A stretch of 64,000 bases of DNA from an uncultured Tenacibaculum sp. (GCA_937922085.1 CAKZVD010000052.1:1-64000); one strand, 5' to 3'. Counted from the stretch's first letter, positions 23,615 to 32,681 are shown. The notes: generated from the sequence alone by a model not told the origin. Numbers and translations: made by a program.

Positions 23615-24145
23615 ATGCAAAGAAAAGATTCTTTTTACCTTGGCAAAATCGTTAAAAAACACAGTTTTAGAGGCGAAGTTGTTATTAAGTTAGATACTGA
23701 CGAGCCAGAACTGTATAAAAATTTGGAATCAGTTTTTGTCGATTTAGGCAATAATCTGATTCCTTTTTTTATTACTAAATCCTCTTTAAGTAGAGGCACA
23801 ATGTTACGTGTTAAATTCGAAGGAATAGATACAGAACAAGATGCTGAATCTATTTTAAAAGCAGGAATTCACCTTCCAATTTCTTTATTACCAAAACTTA
23901 CAGGAGATAAATTTTATTATCATGAAGTTATTGGTTTTACTATTAAAGATGCAGCTTTTGGTGAAGTTGGTATTATAGAGAACATTAATGACAAAGCCGC
24001 TCAACCTTTATTTGAAATAGATAGAAACGGTACTGAAATTTTTATTCCTATGATTGATGATTTCATAAAAAAAGTAGATCGAGAAAATAAAACAATTGAA
24101 GTTGAAACTCCTGAAGGTTTAATTGATTTATATTTAGAAGAATAA
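23615..24145 (+). CDS. rimM: 16S rRNA processing protein RimM
   Basis: 176 residues. An N-terminal RimM beta-barrel (FYLGKIVKKHSFRGEVVIKLDTDEPELY) and a C-terminal PRC-barrel (GDKFYYHEVIGFTIKD through GTEIFIPMIDDFIKKVDRENKTIEVETPEGLIDLY). RimM binds S19 and assists maturation of the 30S head. The ATG at 23615 is used; an in-frame ATG at 23564 lies inside rpsP and would add an unrelated 17 residues. It forms an operon with rpsP; trmD, often next, is absent here. Confidence 0.94.
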   Translation: MQRKDSFYLGKIVKKHSFRGEVVIKLDTDEPELYKNLESVFVDLGNNLIPFFITKSSLSRGTMLRVKFEGIDTEQDAESILKAGIHLPISLLPKLTGDKFYYHEVIGFTIKDAAFGEVGIIENINDKAAQPLFEIDRNGTEIFIPMIDDFIKKVDRENKTIEVETPEGLIDLYLEE

Positions 24146-24195
24146 AATTACTTACGCCTTCATTTTTTTAACACTTTTTCACTATCGCACTGCGA

Positions 24196-24699
24196 TCAAA
24201 ATTTATACTCGTACACACAATCCTCTTCATTTTCAAAAACAACTTGCATTCCAATAAATTTAAACCCTAAATTGATCAACAACTTTTTAGAAGGCTCATT
24301 TTTAGGCATTGTAAAGGCGTACACTTTTTCTTGTTTAAACGTTTCTCTTACATATTCTATAATCAATCTTGTTGCTTCTGCTGCATATCCTTTTCCTCTT
24401 TCTTTAGATAAAAGACCATATCCAACATCAATAAATTCTAATTTTTCTCTTTGTAAAGCAGAAGAAAGTCCAATAGCTTTATTACTTTCTTTAGAAATAA
24501 CAGTAAAAAAACCCAATCCATTTAACTTAGCATTCTTCAATAAAATATCTTGAAGATAAACAGTCGTTTCTTCAATCGTTTTCAACCCTTTATCACTAAT
24601 ATATTTAACCCAATCAGGGTCGTTGAATAACTCAAAATAAAAAGATGCATCTGTTACTTTGGCCTCTCGAATAATTAATCTTTCACTTTCTATAAACAT
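24196..24699 (-). CDS. RimJ/RimL-type GNAT acetyltransferase
   Basis: 167 residues from the ATG at 24699 (an ATG five codons upstream is possible). It begins FIESERLIIREAKVTD, the standard RimJ/RimL opening, has the beta-strand FIDVGYGLL and the acetyl-CoA pyrophosphate loop LSKERGKGYAAEA (Q/RxxGxG/A type), and the late motif NEPSKKLLINLGFKFIG. It would acetylate an amine, possibly a ribosomal protein N-terminus or a small molecule; the substrate is unknown. It converges with rimM, with no clear terminator between. Confidence 0.87.
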   Translation of the reverse strand: MFIESERLIIREAKVTDASFYFELFNDPDWVKYISDKGLKTIEETTVYLQDILLKNAKLNGLGFFTVISKESNKAIGLSSALQREKLEFIDVGYGLLSKERGKGYAAEATRLIIEYVRETFKQEKVYAFTMPKNEPSKKLLINLGFKFIGMQVVFENEEDCVYEYKF

Positions 24700-24848
24700 C
24701 TTACATAATTTCAATTTACGAATTACAAATTATGAATTTTTAAAGTTCTTACCTTAATTCTCCCCTTTTTATTTTCAACTCACATAAAATAACTTATATG
24801 CTTTTTCTTACATCAATATAAATTATCTTACACCAATAAATTTTCACC

Positions 24849-25277
24849 ATGCAAAGATTACTCATATTATTTATCATATTAACCTATTCATGTTCAAACT
24901 CTTCTTCAGAAAAAAATGATAAAAAAGAAATTATAAACATCATGAAACAGCAAGAAATTGCTTGGTCTAAGAATGATTTAAAGGGATTTATGAAAGGTTA
25001 TTGGAAATCTGATTCTCTTAAATTTTATGGTCAGAGTGGTATAACATACGGTTGGCAAAAGACTTTAAACAATTATATTAAAAACTATCCAACAAAAGCG
25101 CACACAGGAACTTTAACCTTTAAAGTTAACGACATTACTAAAATTGAAAACAATAGTTATTATGTAATGCGAGAATATCATTTAAACAGAGAAAAAGGAA
25201 ATGCAAATGGTGTTTTTATGATTATTTTCAAAAAAATTAATGATAAATGGAAAATTATTGCGGATACTTCTTGCTAG
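24849..25277 (+). CDS. NTF2-like (DUF4440/SnoaL) lipoprotein
   Basis: 142 residues. MQRLLILFIILTYSCSN gives a lipobox Cys at 15. The body matches the cone-shaped NTF2-like fold: MKQQEIAWSKNDLKGFMKGYWKSDSLKFYG, TYGWQKTLNNYIKNYP and the closing strands GVFMIIFKKINDKWKIIADTSC. Secreted proteins of this type in Bacteroidota are often annotated as DUF4440; function unknown. The gene is isolated, with PhnA following 45 bases later. Confidence 0.8.
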   Translation: MQRLLILFIILTYSCSNSSSEKNDKKEIINIMKQQEIAWSKNDLKGFMKGYWKSDSLKFYGQSGITYGWQKTLNNYIKNYPTKAHTGTLTFKVNDITKIENNSYYVMREYHLNREKGNANGVFMIIFKKINDKWKIIADTSC

Positions 25278-25322
25278 GAAATTAAGTAAAAATGTACTTT
25301 TACACTCTAATAGAATTACAAC

Positions 25323-25913
25323 ATGAATTTACTACAAGATTTACAACAACGAAGTGGAAATATATGCGAATTATGTACTTCAGCAAATGATTTAAGCATT
25401 TATGAAGTGCCTCCTATTTCTACCGGAGGTGTAGATGGTAGTTTATTGACTTGTGAAACTTGTAAAACTCAAATTGAGGCTCCAGAAACTACAGATGCTA
25501 ATCATTGGCGATGTTTAAACGATAGCATGTGGAGTGAATATAGAGCCGTAAAAGTTGTTGCTTGGAGAATGTTAAACAGATTAAAAAAAGAAGGGTGGCC
25601 ACAAGATTTATTAGATATGATGTATTTAGAAGATGACGATCTTCGTTTCGCAAAAGAGAGTGGTGATCATTTAGAAGAAAGCGAAAAAATAATTCATAGA
25701 GACGCCAATGGTGCTATTTTAGAAGCAGGAGATACTGTAGTTTTAATAAAGGATTTAAAAGTAAAAGGTTCTAGTATGGTTGCTAAACAAGGAACTGCTG
25801 TTAGACGAATTTCTTTAGATCGTGAAAATGCAAAATATATAGAAGGAAAAGTAGGGCCTACGCAAATTGTAATTATTACAGACTATGTTAAGAAAATGGC
25901 TGAAAAAGAGTAA
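25323..25913 (+). CDS. PhnA-domain zinc-ribbon protein
   Basis: 196 residues. An N-terminal zinc ribbon (SGNICELCTSANDLSIYEVPP and LTCETCKTQIE, two CxxC pairs) and a C-terminal PhnA domain (DANGAILEAGDTVVLIKDLKVKGSSMVAKQGTAVRRISL, then KVGPTQIVIITDYVKK). The family takes its name from the phn locus but is not required for phosphonate use; its true role is unclear. The longer linker (MWSEYRAVKVVAWRMLNRLKKEGWPQDLLDMMYLEDDDL) is usual in flavobacteria. Three bases separate it from the next gene. Confidence 0.88.
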   Translation: MNLLQDLQQRSGNICELCTSANDLSIYEVPPISTGGVDGSLLTCETCKTQIEAPETTDANHWRCLNDSMWSEYRAVKVVAWRMLNRLKKEGWPQDLLDMMYLEDDDLRFAKESGDHLEESEKIIHRDANGAILEAGDTVVLIKDLKVKGSSMVAKQGTAVRRISLDRENAKYIEGKVGPTQIVIITDYVKKMAEKE

Positions 25914-25916
25914 TTA

Positions 25917-26270
25917 ATGTCAAAACATCATAAAGAAAAACACTTACAAGCAACTATTTATAGAATTGAAAATACTATAAGAGAACAAAATTTTCTTTTA
26001 AAAAACTTATGGAAAGTCATTGGTTTAGGAATTCTTTTTTCTTTTTGGGCTCCAACTTTCAGGTCAAGCGATGCGTTTCACCAAAAAAGTGAATCTATGT
26101 TCCAAAAAGGAGATCATACTTATACTAAATTGGTTGTAATTTGCGGACTCACTTATATTGTTTTATGCTTTATATATCATTTCTCCTCTAAATATCAAAA
26201 CAAGAAAAAACTCACACAATTATTAGAGTTAAAAAAACGCTTAGAAGAAGAAATACAGCACTATAACTAA
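25917..26270 (+). CDS. small two-helix membrane protein
   Basis: 117 residues with two hydrophobic segments (VIGLGILFSFWAPTF and LVVICGLTYIVLCFIYHF), an N-terminal amphipathic stretch (LQATIYRIENTIREQNFLLKNL) and a charged C-terminal coiled coil (KYQNKKKLTQLLELKKRLEEEIQ). It begins three bases after the PhnA gene, so it is probably co-transcribed. I do not recognise the family. Confidence 0.65.
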   Translation: MSKHHKEKHLQATIYRIENTIREQNFLLKNLWKVIGLGILFSFWAPTFRSSDAFHQKSESMFQKGDHTYTKLVVICGLTYIVLCFIYHFSSKYQNKKKLTQLLELKKRLEEEIQHYN

Positions 26271-26304
26271 AAATTTATATAGGTTTCTTTTAAAAAAAAA
26301 CCTA

Positions 26305-26312
26305 TATATTTG
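26305..26312 (+). promoter_or_regulatory. -7 promoter box of fibre-like gene 1
   Basis: TATATTTG (TAnnTTTG), 27 bases before the ATG at 26340. Confidence 0.65.
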
Positions 26313-26339
26313 TGCCCATTAATTTAAAAAATTCTTATT

Positions 26340-27794
26340 ATGAAAAAGATAATTATAGCATTTGCTATATTAATTAGCACACTAGTTTCTTACGCACAAA
26401 ATACAATAACAAAAAATGTTATTGTGGATGCTCCAGGATGGAAAAGAGTAGCCAAATTTAGTGGTAGTGCTGGGAGAGGTTATAATGAAATAACCATTTT
26501 AACTAAAGGTGGAACCGTTGCACCAACCGTTTCTAAAATCTCATGGTTTAAAGGGTATTCTGATTATGGAGGAATACATACTGAAACTTTGAGTAGAGTT
26601 AGATATTGGTCACAAGCCAGAATTACTTTTGATGGAACTAATGGCTTCCTAGAAATAAACTTCACAAAAGAAATACCTTCATTAACTATTCATTTAAATA
26701 GAGCTGCATGGACTGGAGGTACAATTTTTGAAGGAACCTTACCTAATCGAGGTGGTGATGTTGTTACAGGTACAATCACAAATTTTGGAAGGTTTAATGT
26801 TGCTAGTAATAAATTATTTGTGAACAACGGTAATGGACATGTGGGTATTGGTACTGCTAATCCATCTGCTTTATTAGAAATAAAATCTGGTAAAGACAAG
26901 AACTCTGAATTACACTTAAACACAACTACAAAAGATAAAGTTTCTGTTTTAAGATTTCAAGATGAAGGAAAATCTAGTTGGGGGTTTTTATCTAATTATC
27001 CGAATGAAGGAAAGTTTAATTTATATAATTATAAAAACGCTAATAAAAAATACGCTTTAACTATAGACAAAGAAAGTAATGTTGGTATTGGTATCACAAC
27101 CCCTTCTGCTCAATTAGTCGTCGGTAGTAACTTTGGAGCATCTATCTCTGGAACTACAGGAGGTAACGCTATCTTTGGAAGTAATATCGCTGTACAACAA
27201 GGAGGAAATAATCATGATAAAATCTATACACCATACACACATAATAACAAATATGGATATGCGGGGATTAGAGCTAGTTGGGGGAAATTATTATTCTATA
27301 CAAATAAAGAAAATACAGTAGCTAACCAAATTGTAACTCCAGAACCTAAAATGTTCATCAACGATACAGGTGATGTAGCTATTGGTACTTCTGATACTAA
27401 AGGCTTCAAACTAGGCGTAAATGGTAAAATAGCTGCCACAGAAGTAAAAGTTGCCACTTATTCTAATTGGCCAGATTTTGTTTTTAAAAAGGAATATAAA
27501 TTACCTACACTTACTGAAGTAGAAAATCATATTAAAGAAAAAGGTCATTTACAAAATATATCTTCAGCCAAAGAAGTAGAAAAAAATGGATTCTTTTTAG
27601 GTGAAATGGATGCTAAATTACTTCAGAAAATTGAAGAATTAACTTTGTATACAATTCAACAAGAAAAAGAATTGCAAAGTCAAAAAACACAAATTAGAAA
27701 GCAAGAAAACGAAATTCTAGAGCTTAAAAAACAAAATAAAGAAATTGAAAAATTAAAAGTTTTAGTGAAACAACTAATAGATTCTAAAAAATAG
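26340..27794 (+). CDS. secreted tail-fibre-like protein, paralogue 1
   Basis: 484 residues. A signal peptide (MKKIIIAFAILISTLVSYAQ), a unique N-terminal domain (about 25-150: VIVDAPGWKRVAKFSGSAGRGYNEITILT), then repeats with the motif GHVGIGTANPSALLEI, NVGIGITTPSAQL and DVAIGTSDTKGFKLGVNGKIAATEVKV, and a C-terminal block shared by all three paralogues: NWPDFVFKKEYKLPTLTEVE, GHLQNISSAKEV, LGEMDAKLLQKIEELTLYTI followed by a coiled coil. This layout resembles phage tail fibres with an S74-type end and is common in flavobacterial secreted proteins. It is probably a trimeric surface fibre or matrix protein. No protease motif of true S74 chaperones is evident. Confidence 0.75.
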   Translation: MKKIIIAFAILISTLVSYAQNTITKNVIVDAPGWKRVAKFSGSAGRGYNEITILTKGGTVAPTVSKISWFKGYSDYGGIHTETLSRVRYWSQARITFDGTNGFLEINFTKEIPSLTIHLNRAAWTGGTIFEGTLPNRGGDVVTGTITNFGRFNVASNKLFVNNGNGHVGIGTANPSALLEIKSGKDKNSELHLNTTTKDKVSVLRFQDEGKSSWGFLSNYPNEGKFNLYNYKNANKKYALTIDKESNVGIGITTPSAQLVVGSNFGASISGTTGGNAIFGSNIAVQQGGNNHDKIYTPYTHNNKYGYAGIRASWGKLLFYTNKENTVANQIVTPEPKMFINDTGDVAIGTSDTKGFKLGVNGKIAATEVKVATYSNWPDFVFKKEYKLPTLTEVENHIKEKGHLQNISSAKEVEKNGFFLGEMDAKLLQKIEELTLYTIQQEKELQSQKTQIRKQENEILELKKQNKEIEKLKVLVKQLIDSKK

Positions 27795-27818
27795 GTTAAT
27801 AAACTTATTTGAGATTTT

Positions 27819-27862
27819 AAAAACAACTGAAACAACTATTATAATTATTCCAGTTGTTTTTT
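27819..27862 (+). terminator. terminator after fibre-like gene 1
   Basis: AAAACAACTG and CAGTTGTTTTTTT pair around AAACAACTATTATAATTATTC, with a T run. Confidence 0.7.
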
Positions 27863-27879
27863 TATATACTTATTATTCA

Positions 27880-27887
27880 TAGTTTTG
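27880..27887 (+). promoter_or_regulatory. -7 promoter box of fibre-like gene 2
   Basis: TAGTTTTG within TACTTATTATTCATAGTTTT; the same 20 bases precede fibre-like gene 3, so the promoter was duplicated with the gene. Confidence 0.65.
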
Positions 27888-27912
27888 CGCTCATTAATTA
27901 AAAAATATTATT

Positions 27913-29367
27913 ATGAAAAAGATAATTATAGCTTTTGCTATGGTATTTATTGGATTTTATTTAAATGCACAACAGATAGAATACCCTATTATCCAACCTA
28001 CTGTTAAAATAAACGAGAGTCCATGGTACGGTCTAGGCAGAAGTAATATAAAATTAGGAGCTCAATATGATGCAGTACAATTAGCTGGTTATTATGGTTT
28101 GTTATTAAAAACTGCTGGTGGTGAACTTAGTTTAGACGCCAAAGGAAATGTAGGTATTGGCACGGTAGTACCTGTAAGTAAACTTCATATAGATTACAAA
28201 ACTAATTCAGGACAAATCTCTAAAAACGGCATAAATTCTTTTAGACACACAATAGCTAATACAAATGTAAAAAGTTATGATAAAGGAATGTACTCTCATG
28301 TTGGTTTTTTTTCTATAGCTCCTAACATTACTGATTCTGGTTATAAAATAGGTGTAGATGCAAGTTCTTTTTCATATACTAATGAATTTAAAGGAACCTT
28401 AACAGATAACTATGGAATATGGGCTAGAGCAGGTATTTTTCGAGGAACACCCGGAGCCAAAATAAACAACGCAATAGCTATTAACGCCCAAGTTTTAGAC
28501 AATGTAATAGGTACGACTATTAATAATATTTATGGCGTAAAGATAAGCACAAACGACTATAAAAAGTCAACTGTTATAAATAGGTACGACTTGTATGCTG
28601 GTACAGCTGCTGCTAAAAATTACTTTGCAGGTAAAGTAGGTGTCGACATTACTAGTCCTTCTGGTAAATTAGATATAGGTAGAAGATTAGGAGCTAATAA
28701 TGGTTTAAGACTAGGTGACTATATTGAACTTAATGAAAGAGAAACAATTAATAATGCTGGAATTCTCAGTTTTAATGCTCTTATAGATAAAAATGATGTT
28801 AGTAAATTCAAACCTGCGTGGAGTGGTTCTTCCGCAGCTTCTGGAATGGTAATGTCAATGGCTTCTGGAGGAGTAAGTGACTTAACTTTTTATGGTTACA
28901 ATTGGGGGAATACTTCAACTCCTAAATCTTTAAATGAATTCACTAAAATTTTACATTTATCCACTAAAGGTAACGTAGGTATCGGTACAACAACTCCTGA
29001 TACTAAATTAGCTGTAAATGGAACAATTCATACTAAAGAAGTAAAAGTAGATTTAGTAGGGTGGCCAGATTATGTTTTTGCTAACGATTATACTTTACCT
29101 ACTTTAAAAGAAGTAGAAAATCATATTAAAGAGAATGGTCATTTACAAAATATCCCTTCTGCTAAACAAGTAGAAAAAAATGGTATTAAACTTGGCGAAA
29201 TGAATAAAAAACTTCTTGAAAAAGTAGAAGAGTTAACTTTATACACAATTCAACAAGAGAAAGATATAAATAGACTTAAGAAGCAAGAAAAAAGACTAGA
29301 GCGTCAAGAAAATGAAATTGAAAAATTAAAAACTTTAGTAAATCAATTAATTCAGCGTAAAAAATAA
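27913..29367 (+). CDS. secreted tail-fibre-like protein, paralogue 2
   Basis: 484 residues with signal peptide MKKIIIAFAMVFIGFYLNAQ. The N-terminal 60 residues are its own (PIIQPTVKINESPWYGLGRSN). The middle has GNVGIGTVVPVSKLHI and then a domain of about 145 residues shared with paralogue 3 (SIAPNITDSGYKIGVDASSF, INNIYGVKIST, YDLYAGTAAAKNYFAGKVG), another GNVGIGTTTPDTKLAVNG repeat, and the common C-terminal block (GWPDYVFANDYTLPTLKEVE, GHLQNIPSAKQV, LGEMNKKLLEKVEELTLYTI) with a coiled coil. Likely a secreted, oligomeric fibre. It has its own promoter and terminator despite the tandem arrangement. Confidence 0.75.
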   Translation: MKKIIIAFAMVFIGFYLNAQQIEYPIIQPTVKINESPWYGLGRSNIKLGAQYDAVQLAGYYGLLLKTAGGELSLDAKGNVGIGTVVPVSKLHIDYKTNSGQISKNGINSFRHTIANTNVKSYDKGMYSHVGFFSIAPNITDSGYKIGVDASSFSYTNEFKGTLTDNYGIWARAGIFRGTPGAKINNAIAINAQVLDNVIGTTINNIYGVKISTNDYKKSTVINRYDLYAGTAAAKNYFAGKVGVDITSPSGKLDIGRRLGANNGLRLGDYIELNERETINNAGILSFNALIDKNDVSKFKPAWSGSSAASGMVMSMASGGVSDLTFYGYNWGNTSTPKSLNEFTKILHLSTKGNVGIGTTTPDTKLAVNGTIHTKEVKVDLVGWPDYVFANDYTLPTLKEVENHIKENGHLQNIPSAKQVEKNGIKLGEMNKKLLEKVEELTLYTIQQEKDINRLKKQEKRLERQENEIEKLKTLVNQLIQRKK

Positions 29368-29391
29368 ATTAAAGTATTACTTTAATCACCC

Positions 29392-29439
29392 AAAAAAGAA
29401 CTGAAGCAATTATTATAATTGTTTCAGTTCTTTTTTTTA
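29392..29439 (+). terminator. terminator after fibre-like gene 2
   Basis: AAAAAAGAACTGAA pairs with TTTCAGTTCTTTTTT, with inner pairing of CAATT/AATTG and a T run. It resembles the terminator at 27819-27862. Confidence 0.8.
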
Positions 29440-29454
29440 CGTACTTATTATTCA

Positions 29455-29462
29455 TAGTTTTG
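29455..29462 (+). promoter_or_regulatory. -7 promoter box of fibre-like gene 3
   Basis: TAGTTTTG in the same context as at 27880-27887 (TACTTATTATTCATAGTTTT), 27 bases before the ATG. Confidence 0.65.
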
Positions 29463-29489
29463 CACTCGTAAATTTATAGAAATTTTATT

Positions 29490-30863
29490 ATGAAAAAGTT
29501 AGTTATAGCATTTGCTATTTTTAGTTGCGCTTTATATACAAATGCACAAATAGATTCAAATATTAAATTAGGCCTAAGTAGTCCTGCTAATGGTGTAAAA
29601 ATAAATGCAAACTTCCCTACCGGAAAAGGAGGTTGGGCTAGAGGTTTTCATATCTCAGATCAAGCAAGTAAACCTTTTATAACTTTTGGTACATACGGTG
29701 GTTATGATCAAGGAGTTTCTTCCGTTATTTATAGTTATATTGGGAAAAACTATAATGATTCGTTTATGGTATTTAATCCTAATGGTAATATTGGTATAGG
29801 TACTAATTCTCCTACTAGATTACTTGAGATTAGGCAAAAAAACGATCCTAATACTGATTATGGATTAATGATTTCTGAGCCAAGTAACAATCAAAAAGTT
29901 TATTTACATTTAGCAAATAATGCTAGTGGACAATATGGTTATTTAGGTCTTGGCGGAGAAACTATTCTTCGTGGTAATGGACAAACATCTAGTTTTGATG
30001 GAAAATTAGGTCTTGGTACAAAATCTCCAGTAGCAAAACTAGATATTGTATATACTACAACTAATAATCAAATTACTAAAAATGGAATTACAATTGCCAG
30101 ACACACTAATGCTGCATCTAATAAAACTAGTTATGATAAAGGTCTTTTTTCTTCTATAGGTAATTTTTCTATAGCTCCTAACATTACTGATTCTGGATAC
30201 AAAATTGGTGTAGACGCAAGTTCTTTTTCCAATACTGTAAATTTTAAAGGTACTCTTAAAACCAATTCTGGAGTTTCTGCTAGGGCTGGTATATTTAGAG
30301 CTACTGCTGGTGCTAAAATAAATAATGCAACTGCCGTTTTTGCAGAAATTTTAGATAATGTTGCTGGCACAACTATTGAAAATGCTTATGGTGTAAAAAT
30401 ATCAACTAATGCTTATAAAAAAGCAACAGTAATAAATAGATATGATTTATATGCTGGTACTACAGCTGCTAAAAATTACTTTGCAGGGAAAGTAGGAATA
30501 GGTACAACCAATATACCTACAGATTATAAACTGGCTGTAGTAGGAAAAATTATTACCGAAGAAGTAAAAGTACAATTAAGAGCTAACTGGCCAGATTATG
30601 TTTTTAAAAACGATTATAATTTACCTACTTTACAAGAAGTAGAAAATCATATTAAAGAGAATGGGCATTTAACTAATATTCCTTCTGCTAAACAAGTAGC
30701 AAAAAATGGTATTAAACTTGGTGAAATGGATGCTAAATTGCTTCAAAAAATAGAAGAGTTAACTTTATACACTATTCAACAAGAAAAGAAATTAGAAAAG
30801 CAAAATAAAGATATTGAAGAATTAAAAACTTTAGTAAAACAATTAATTGAAGCTAAGAAATAA
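29490..30863 (+). CDS. secreted tail-fibre-like protein, paralogue 3
   Basis: 457 residues with signal peptide MKKLVIAFAIFSCALYTNAQ. Its first part is its own (NIKLGLSSPANGVKINANFPTG, then GNIGIGTNSPTRLLEI), followed by the domain shared with paralogue 2 (SIAPNITDSGYKIGVDASSF, IENAYGVKIST, YDLYAGTTAAKNYFAGKVG), a linker VGIGTTNIPTDYKLAVVG and the common C-terminal block (NWPDYVFKNDYNLPTLQEVE, GHLTNIPSAKQV, LGEMDAKLLQKIEELTLYTI) and coiled coil. The set suggests a small cassette in which the exposed N-terminal part varies while the anchoring C-terminus stays fixed. Confidence 0.75.
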   Translation: MKKLVIAFAIFSCALYTNAQIDSNIKLGLSSPANGVKINANFPTGKGGWARGFHISDQASKPFITFGTYGGYDQGVSSVIYSYIGKNYNDSFMVFNPNGNIGIGTNSPTRLLEIRQKNDPNTDYGLMISEPSNNQKVYLHLANNASGQYGYLGLGGETILRGNGQTSSFDGKLGLGTKSPVAKLDIVYTTTNNQITKNGITIARHTNAASNKTSYDKGLFSSIGNFSIAPNITDSGYKIGVDASSFSNTVNFKGTLKTNSGVSARAGIFRATAGAKINNATAVFAEILDNVAGTTIENAYGVKISTNAYKKATVINRYDLYAGTTAAKNYFAGKVGIGTTNIPTDYKLAVVGKIITEEVKVQLRANWPDYVFKNDYNLPTLQEVENHIKENGHLTNIPSAKQVAKNGIKLGEMDAKLLQKIEELTLYTIQQEKKLEKQNKDIEELKTLVKQLIEAKK

Positions 30864-30895
30864 TCTCGTTTAAGAGAAACAAATTATTTAGTAAA

Positions 30896-30940
30896 AATAA
30901 AAGCTCAAAAATTTAATAAATTTTTGAGCTTTTATTTTTA
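30896..30940 (+). terminator. terminator after fibre-like gene 3
   Basis: AATAAAAGCTCAAAAATTT and its complement AAATTTTTGAGCTTTTATT form a long stem with an A/T-rich loop. Confidence 0.8.
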
Positions 30941-31005
30941 TTTCAATTCTAAACTTCTTCCCCCACTACTCCTAAACTACTTAACACCTAAAAAAATTAA
31001 AGAAC

Positions 31006-32055
31006 CTACTTCTCAGCGTTATAATACACTTTATAAAACTTCATTTTCTTTTCTTCATCAAACCCTCTTTCTAAGTATTCAGATGCTGCATCAGGAGCAT
31101 CAATATCCAATTTAATTTGAATATTTGTATCTAATTTAATTTCCGTTTTAAGCTTTCCTTTCTCTTTTTTCAATACCACATCAGAAACCTCAAAATTGTT
31201 ACGTATTAGCACATCATTTAGTTTCTCAAAATGTTTTTTATAATCTTCAAACATATCTTTATGCTTGTCTTCTTCAAACACCTCATCTTTAAAAGAATGA
31301 TAATCTACACTTTCATGCTCTTTAAAGTAGTCTACTGTATTCGCTAAAAAGTTTCCTTGTTCATGCTTTCCCATTTCTGGTTTAATAATTTCTTCAGAAA
31401 AATCTTTACACAACTCTAAATAATTCTGAGTATGTAAATTTCTATCATCTGCATATTTTACACTTAAAAAATTATTAATCCAATATTGCGCATCATAGTT
31501 ATTATTATCTACAGATAAAACAACAGTTCCTTCTGTATCCGAAGAATTTAATATTAAACATCCTTTATCTAGTTTCTTTGTAGAAATTCCCTTTTGAACA
31601 ACTACATCAAAACTATCGTCATCTAAATATGTTTGAAAAAAATCTACTTTATTTTCAATTTTAAAAACACCTACCGCTTCTGTTAATACATCTTTATACT
31701 CAATACCTTCAAACAAAACAATCAATACATCTCCTGTTTTAATATTCGCAGAATTAGATTGTTCATATAAATGATTCACGATATTTTTAGAATGTTCTAT
31801 AAAAGTTTCCTCGTCTTCAAAAATATCAGAAGTATACTTATTTATTTCATTTAATCTAACATCCGCATGATGACTAAATCGATAACTCTGTGTTACAGAA
31901 GAAAATGGCTTTAACAAAAACGGTACTAATAACTCATAGCTCTCCTCATCAAATCGGACAAGGCTTTCAGACATAGCACTACTACCACTATTATATTTAT
32001 TCGCTACCTTATGAATAATACATTTACTTAATTCTACACGAGTTCTTTTAATCAT
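31006..32055 (-). CDS. nucleoid-associated protein (NdpA/YejK family)
   Basis: 349 residues, full length for the family. Begins IKRTRVELSKCIIHKVANK, with the characteristic LLVPFLLKPF and later EEIIKPEMGKHEQGNFLANTVDYFKEHE and FEKLNDVLIRNNFEVSDVVLKKEKG. In E. coli YejK is found on the nucleoid; its task is not settled. Cytoplasmic, with no signal or membrane segment. It diverges from the hypothetical gene at 32114, with 58 bases between. Confidence 0.88.
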   Translation of the reverse strand: MIKRTRVELSKCIIHKVANKYNSGSSAMSESLVRFDEESYELLVPFLLKPFSSVTQSYRFSHHADVRLNEINKYTSDIFEDEETFIEHSKNIVNHLYEQSNSANIKTGDVLIVLFEGIEYKDVLTEAVGVFKIENKVDFFQTYLDDDSFDVVVQKGISTKKLDKGCLILNSSDTEGTVVLSVDNNNYDAQYWINNFLSVKYADDRNLHTQNYLELCKDFSEEIIKPEMGKHEQGNFLANTVDYFKEHESVDYHSFKDEVFEEDKHKDMFEDYKKHFEKLNDVLIRNNFEVSDVVLKKEKGKLKTEIKLDTNIQIKLDIDAPDAASEYLERGFDEEKKMKFYKVYYNAEK

Positions 32056-32073
32056 AATTTTAAAATTAGGTTA

Positions 32074-32081
32074 CAAAAATA
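32074..32081 (-). promoter_or_regulatory. -7 promoter box of the nucleoid-associated protein gene
   Basis: The minus strand reads TATTTTTG (TAnnTTTG), 18 bases before the ATG at 32055. Confidence 0.6.
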
Positions 32082-32113
32082 CGTATTTTAGTATCGTTAA
32101 AAATAGTTGAGAT

Positions 32114-32641
32114 ATGAAATTATTAGGTATAGGCTCTAGAATTAATCATTCAGAGTTTGGTTTTGGAGTTGTAACCAATGTAGATAACAAACATTATTGG
32201 GTTACTTTTCAAGAAAACGGATTAGAAACAATTACTCTTAATGAAGAAATTGAAATCATAGAAGCTGTTGATGATGAAGTTGATACAGTTAGTTTATATG
32301 AAGTAGAAAAATCTTTACGAACCATTTTGAAAAAATGGAGCGATGTTTCTGAGGTGGTTCCTATTGCTGATAAATTTAAAGGTGGTAAATTGATTATTGA
32401 ACCTGCCGACACCAATTTAACTTCTAAAGAAATTCCGATTGATACATTCTTTCATAAAGTAGTTATGGTACGTGATCGAATTAGAGTGATGGAACAAAAG
32501 ATAAATTCAAGTAAAACTTTAGATGATCAAGATAAAATTGATTTACAACAATACATTACTCGTATTTATGGTAGTTTAACTACATTTAATGTTCTTTTTA
32601 AGCTAAAAACTGATCATTTTATAGGTGTTAAATCAAAGTAA
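32114..32641 (+). CDS. conserved hypothetical cytoplasmic protein
   Basis: 175 residues. The first about 50 residues (GIGSRINHSEFGFGVVTNVDNKHYWVTFQENGLETI) look like a small SH3-like or CarD/Tudor-type beta barrel as found in proteins that bind nucleic acid or helicases; the rest is helical (YEVEKSLRTILKKWSDVSEVVPIADKFKGGKLIIEP, then DTFFHKVVMVRDRIRVMEQKINSS). There is no signal peptide. Similar proteins appear in flavobacteria, but I know of no function. It diverges from the nucleoid-associated protein gene. Confidence 0.75.
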   Translation: MKLLGIGSRINHSEFGFGVVTNVDNKHYWVTFQENGLETITLNEEIEIIEAVDDEVDTVSLYEVEKSLRTILKKWSDVSEVVPIADKFKGGKLIIEPADTNLTSKEIPIDTFFHKVVMVRDRIRVMEQKINSSKTLDDQDKIDLQQYITRIYGSLTTFNVLFKLKTDHFIGVKSK

Positions 32642-32649
32642 TAAAATCT

Positions 32650-32677
32650 AAACAAGGGGTTTACTCCCCTTGTTTTA
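32650..32677. terminator. bidirectional terminator between convergent genes
   Basis: AACAAGGGG and CCCCTTGTT pair around TTTACT, with T run on the plus strand and A-rich flank that gives a T run on the minus strand. It separates 32641 (+) and rnhB (-). Confidence 0.8.
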
Positions 32678-32681
32678 AAAA

